Shown here one piece after another: positions 63,301 through 64,000 of a stretch of DNA of 64,000 nucleotides; the first letter of the stretch is position 1; each line of letters starts with the position of its first letter. The DNA comes from Flavobacterium sp. 90. GTDB taxonomy: Bacteria; Bacteroidota; Bacteroidia; Flavobacteriales; Flavobacteriaceae. A program made the translations under genes and the position numbers. The notes beneath the pieces were generated by a model that did no database searches, was not told where the DNA came from, and was given only the letters and a program-made list of their open reading frames with translations. The stretch lies in NCBI RefSeq assembly GCF_004339525.1, contig NZ_SMGE01000001.1:5766001-5830000 (forward strand), in the 5' to 3' direction.

Positions 63301-64000
63301 AAATTACTTTAAAAATCACCTCTGAGGATTGTACTAGAATTGATGCCCTTTACTATGGTAAAAACTATGAAATTTATAAAGATATACTCGAAAAACTACC
63401 TCTAAAAACAAAGAACGATATTGATAGTCAAATTCCAAATTCTGTGTTATTTTCTAGTGAAGTTGACTCCAGTTTTATTTATAAACTTTGTCTTGATTTG
63501 ATTAAGAAAAAATTTCCTCTTCAGGAAATCATTATGGACAAAAACTTCATAAATAATAAATTAAAAAAGAATGATGAAAAAATACTATTCGCACCATTAA
63601 AAACTAAAAACAGTATAATCAATACTGCGAGCGAACTCGATTTTAGATTTTATAAGAAAGTTAGTAATCCAATAATATATCTACAGTATAATTCCAAAGT
63701 TTTAGAGGATAGTATGAACTTGTTTTATCAAAAATTAATCAATTCACAATTTAAAAATGTTGAATCACAATTAGATAATAAACCTGCTGACAAAAGTGAA
63801 GTACGTTACTTTTTTGACAGTCATAAAAATACAGCTGATGAATTAGCAAAAATAGCATCGAGTTTTTTTGGTCAACAAATTGTTTCTGCAAAAGTAGATC
63901 GTAATCAAAAAAATCAAATTGAGGTATGGATAAAAAAAGGAGAAATCCCCATTTGTAAATCCACACAATCTAGCGATATAAAATATATTATTTATTTTGA
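60399..64000 (+). CDS. giant multi-domain membrane protein, 5' part (runs off the window)
   Basis: Open from ATG at 60399 to the right edge, 1200 codons plus two bases, no stop seen. N terminus (1-100) is helical, with LYEGLLDSLKEKGFSVDIED and EREFYLLFENELQK-like text, similar to the first domain of MoxR-coupled proteins. Membrane helix 1 is near 118-140. Two PKD-like parts (KWYIEGDTISN near 205, FVWVVDGQKMTSN near 277) precede helix 2 (348-374). Next, YLIIIDTSNVNSP at 477-489 resembles a vWA strand, but the DxSxS is Asp482, Ser484, Val486, so metal binding is doubtful. A block around TPIPSDDWSVSEK follows. Helix 3 is near 850-871, then beta-rich outer parts. Function inferred only. Confidence 0.75.
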   Translation, partial: MEEANKNLNNHFFLYEGLLDSLKEKGFSVDIEDYVVVAQLKDQLLDGSITFDEYKFYLAAIICRTEDEQREFYLLFENELQKKKNELHTKHQILKEKVDDIYNQKAEEGKIISEKLRRIIIITLSCFSALAIVILLFMPIIKTDDYNVKNFGNRSIGHITTDTPIEFSIYDNPKNLPKSATHQSCCERLFGKATDTTRLKVKWYIEGDTISNSTINYKFKTPGKKMVQVTFGDFDTIPKKYPDIMVCEPCPKINIPKKIYQGEDTKFVAKSSKNKPFVWVVDGQKMTSNDSVLIKQFEKGEHHISCKTEGQQCDHNKSCDQLFTVIDRNEFKIDVHVTPPSNPKPSYSSFFYTLVLLLVLLFVILTLTLFVPYLYEKYANIIRNYFKKLNHKKAEKYLNDVREPLFIGNKPPIDISFFNKERLIKRKEAIRQLGLDFQKRIATEDSKLNLPGTINASIKNYGLITPLYQNKNKKQSYLIIIDTSNVNSPLVKLHIFVSNYLKNYPADFDVYYYYKDPLKVYKNDPEATIDINTLKDKFYESVLIVFDDGYNFLDPNFGEVYKPVTKEYSYWIQRVLITPIPSDDWSVSEKILASFFHIVPVDDIGLLSIFSLLQKGSYNQKIIGAKDFNSYSINYVDFENIEELKDYITKNTKEGNVISNPLFQWICAIAVYPKITWEIILTIGATIDENMVTYENVLKICRIAWVQHSMFPTQIRLELLKELDILVEIKARKTIIVLLEEESIILPNTFSDNERKIQLTYNKFILYAIDPKEFLKYQDVEKEFLKLYQQEKFIDLPLKVYLQGNNPMKPNECWKSPLEINETKNLDHLEYYYNTKTKTISKQSIAKRIKKLLISFCLLSLVSLLAIIFVGSNDLGNKKATKLVGLERNQVTSSWKINLTKNECYNAFNPQRLIVKNGTKVVFESALPAKGNSIKLKDFQNVYNHKLVFQLFSDTDKYITKTIKAGQEITLKITSEDCTRIDALYYGKNYEIYKDILEKLPLKTKNDIDSQIPNSVLFSSEVDSSFIYKLCLDLIKKKFPLQEIIMDKNFINNKLKKNDEKILFAPLKTKNSIINTASELDFRFYKKVSNPIIYLQYNSKVLEDSMNLFYQKLINSQFKNVESQLDNKPADKSEVRYFFDSHKNTADELAKIASSFFGQQIVSAKVDRNQKNQIEVWIKKGEIPICKSTQSSDIKYIIYF

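Noticed and set aside
50809..64000. Prophage origin of the conflict island because of the amidase
   Set aside because: No phage structural, terminase, integrase or attachment-site signals were seen; the amidase alone is not enough.

Overview
The window looks like chromosomal DNA from a Flavobacterium-like member of the Bacteroidota. Evidence: strongly AT-rich sequence, many lipoproteins with a short leader and a Cys after Leu-(Ser/Met)-Ser, SusE/SusF-like and DUF2490 envelope proteins, TAnnTTTG-type promoter candidates, and long hairpin terminators flanked by A/T runs. I found no rRNA, tRNA, CRISPR array, transposase or integrase.

Layout. 1-2822: 3' end of an AraC-type regulator, then a repeat-rich tract and a secreted serine hydrolase, bounded by two identical 124-bp copies of the 3' end of the next gene. 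2829-11185: a five-gene minus-strand operon encoding a lipocalin-like protein, a VioB-type ferritin-like protein, a LodA/GoxA-like (CTQ-type) oxidase, a radical SAM/SPASM maturase and a LodB-like flavoprotein. This looks like an oxidase with its own post-translational modification enzymes. 11860-18664: MG2-type secreted protein, an HxlR/NmrA divergent pair, a MATE pump, an AraC regulator and an isochorismatase-like hydrolase. 18900-24600: MITE-like repeat, a heme-c containing cytochrome bd-like membrane operon, then a lipoprotein carbonic anhydrase and a DUF2490 barrel. 24607-28225: YHS lipoprotein, exported superoxide dismutase, AraC regulator, SCO protein and two related small CNGxC proteins. 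28555-34494: an SDR remnant, a four-gene hydrolase/aldo-keto reductase operon with a divergent AraC regulator, and a second HxlR gene divergent from a SnoaL-like gene. 34863-45335: two DUF1254/DUF1214 lipoproteins, sulfatase plus unknown partner, a small XRE regulator between 106-bp direct repeats, an outer-membrane protein, an amidohydrolase and a DUF1203 gene. 45602-50618: PRC-barrel, a small membrane protein, DUF4833, GtrA, CDP-alcohol phosphatidyltransferase, a PhyH-like dioxygenase and an SDR.

50809-64000 is the most interesting stretch, a predicted conflict (defence) island. It holds a SLOG-like gene, a tract of gene debris, then a plus-strand run: TIR protein, KGGVGR ParA/MinD-type ATPase fused to a SLATT-like membrane tail, a patatin phospholipase with a TPR-S-like N terminus, a peptidoglycan amidase with SH3-like tail, a TIR protein with an inactive-STAND-like C terminus, a MoxR AAA+ ATPase, and a giant multi-span membrane protein with PKD-like and degenerate vWA-like regions that runs off the right edge. 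The parts suggest two or more nucleotide-regulated modules that sense a threat and attack NAD+, membrane lipids and possibly the cell wall. This is inferred from domain content, not demonstrated.
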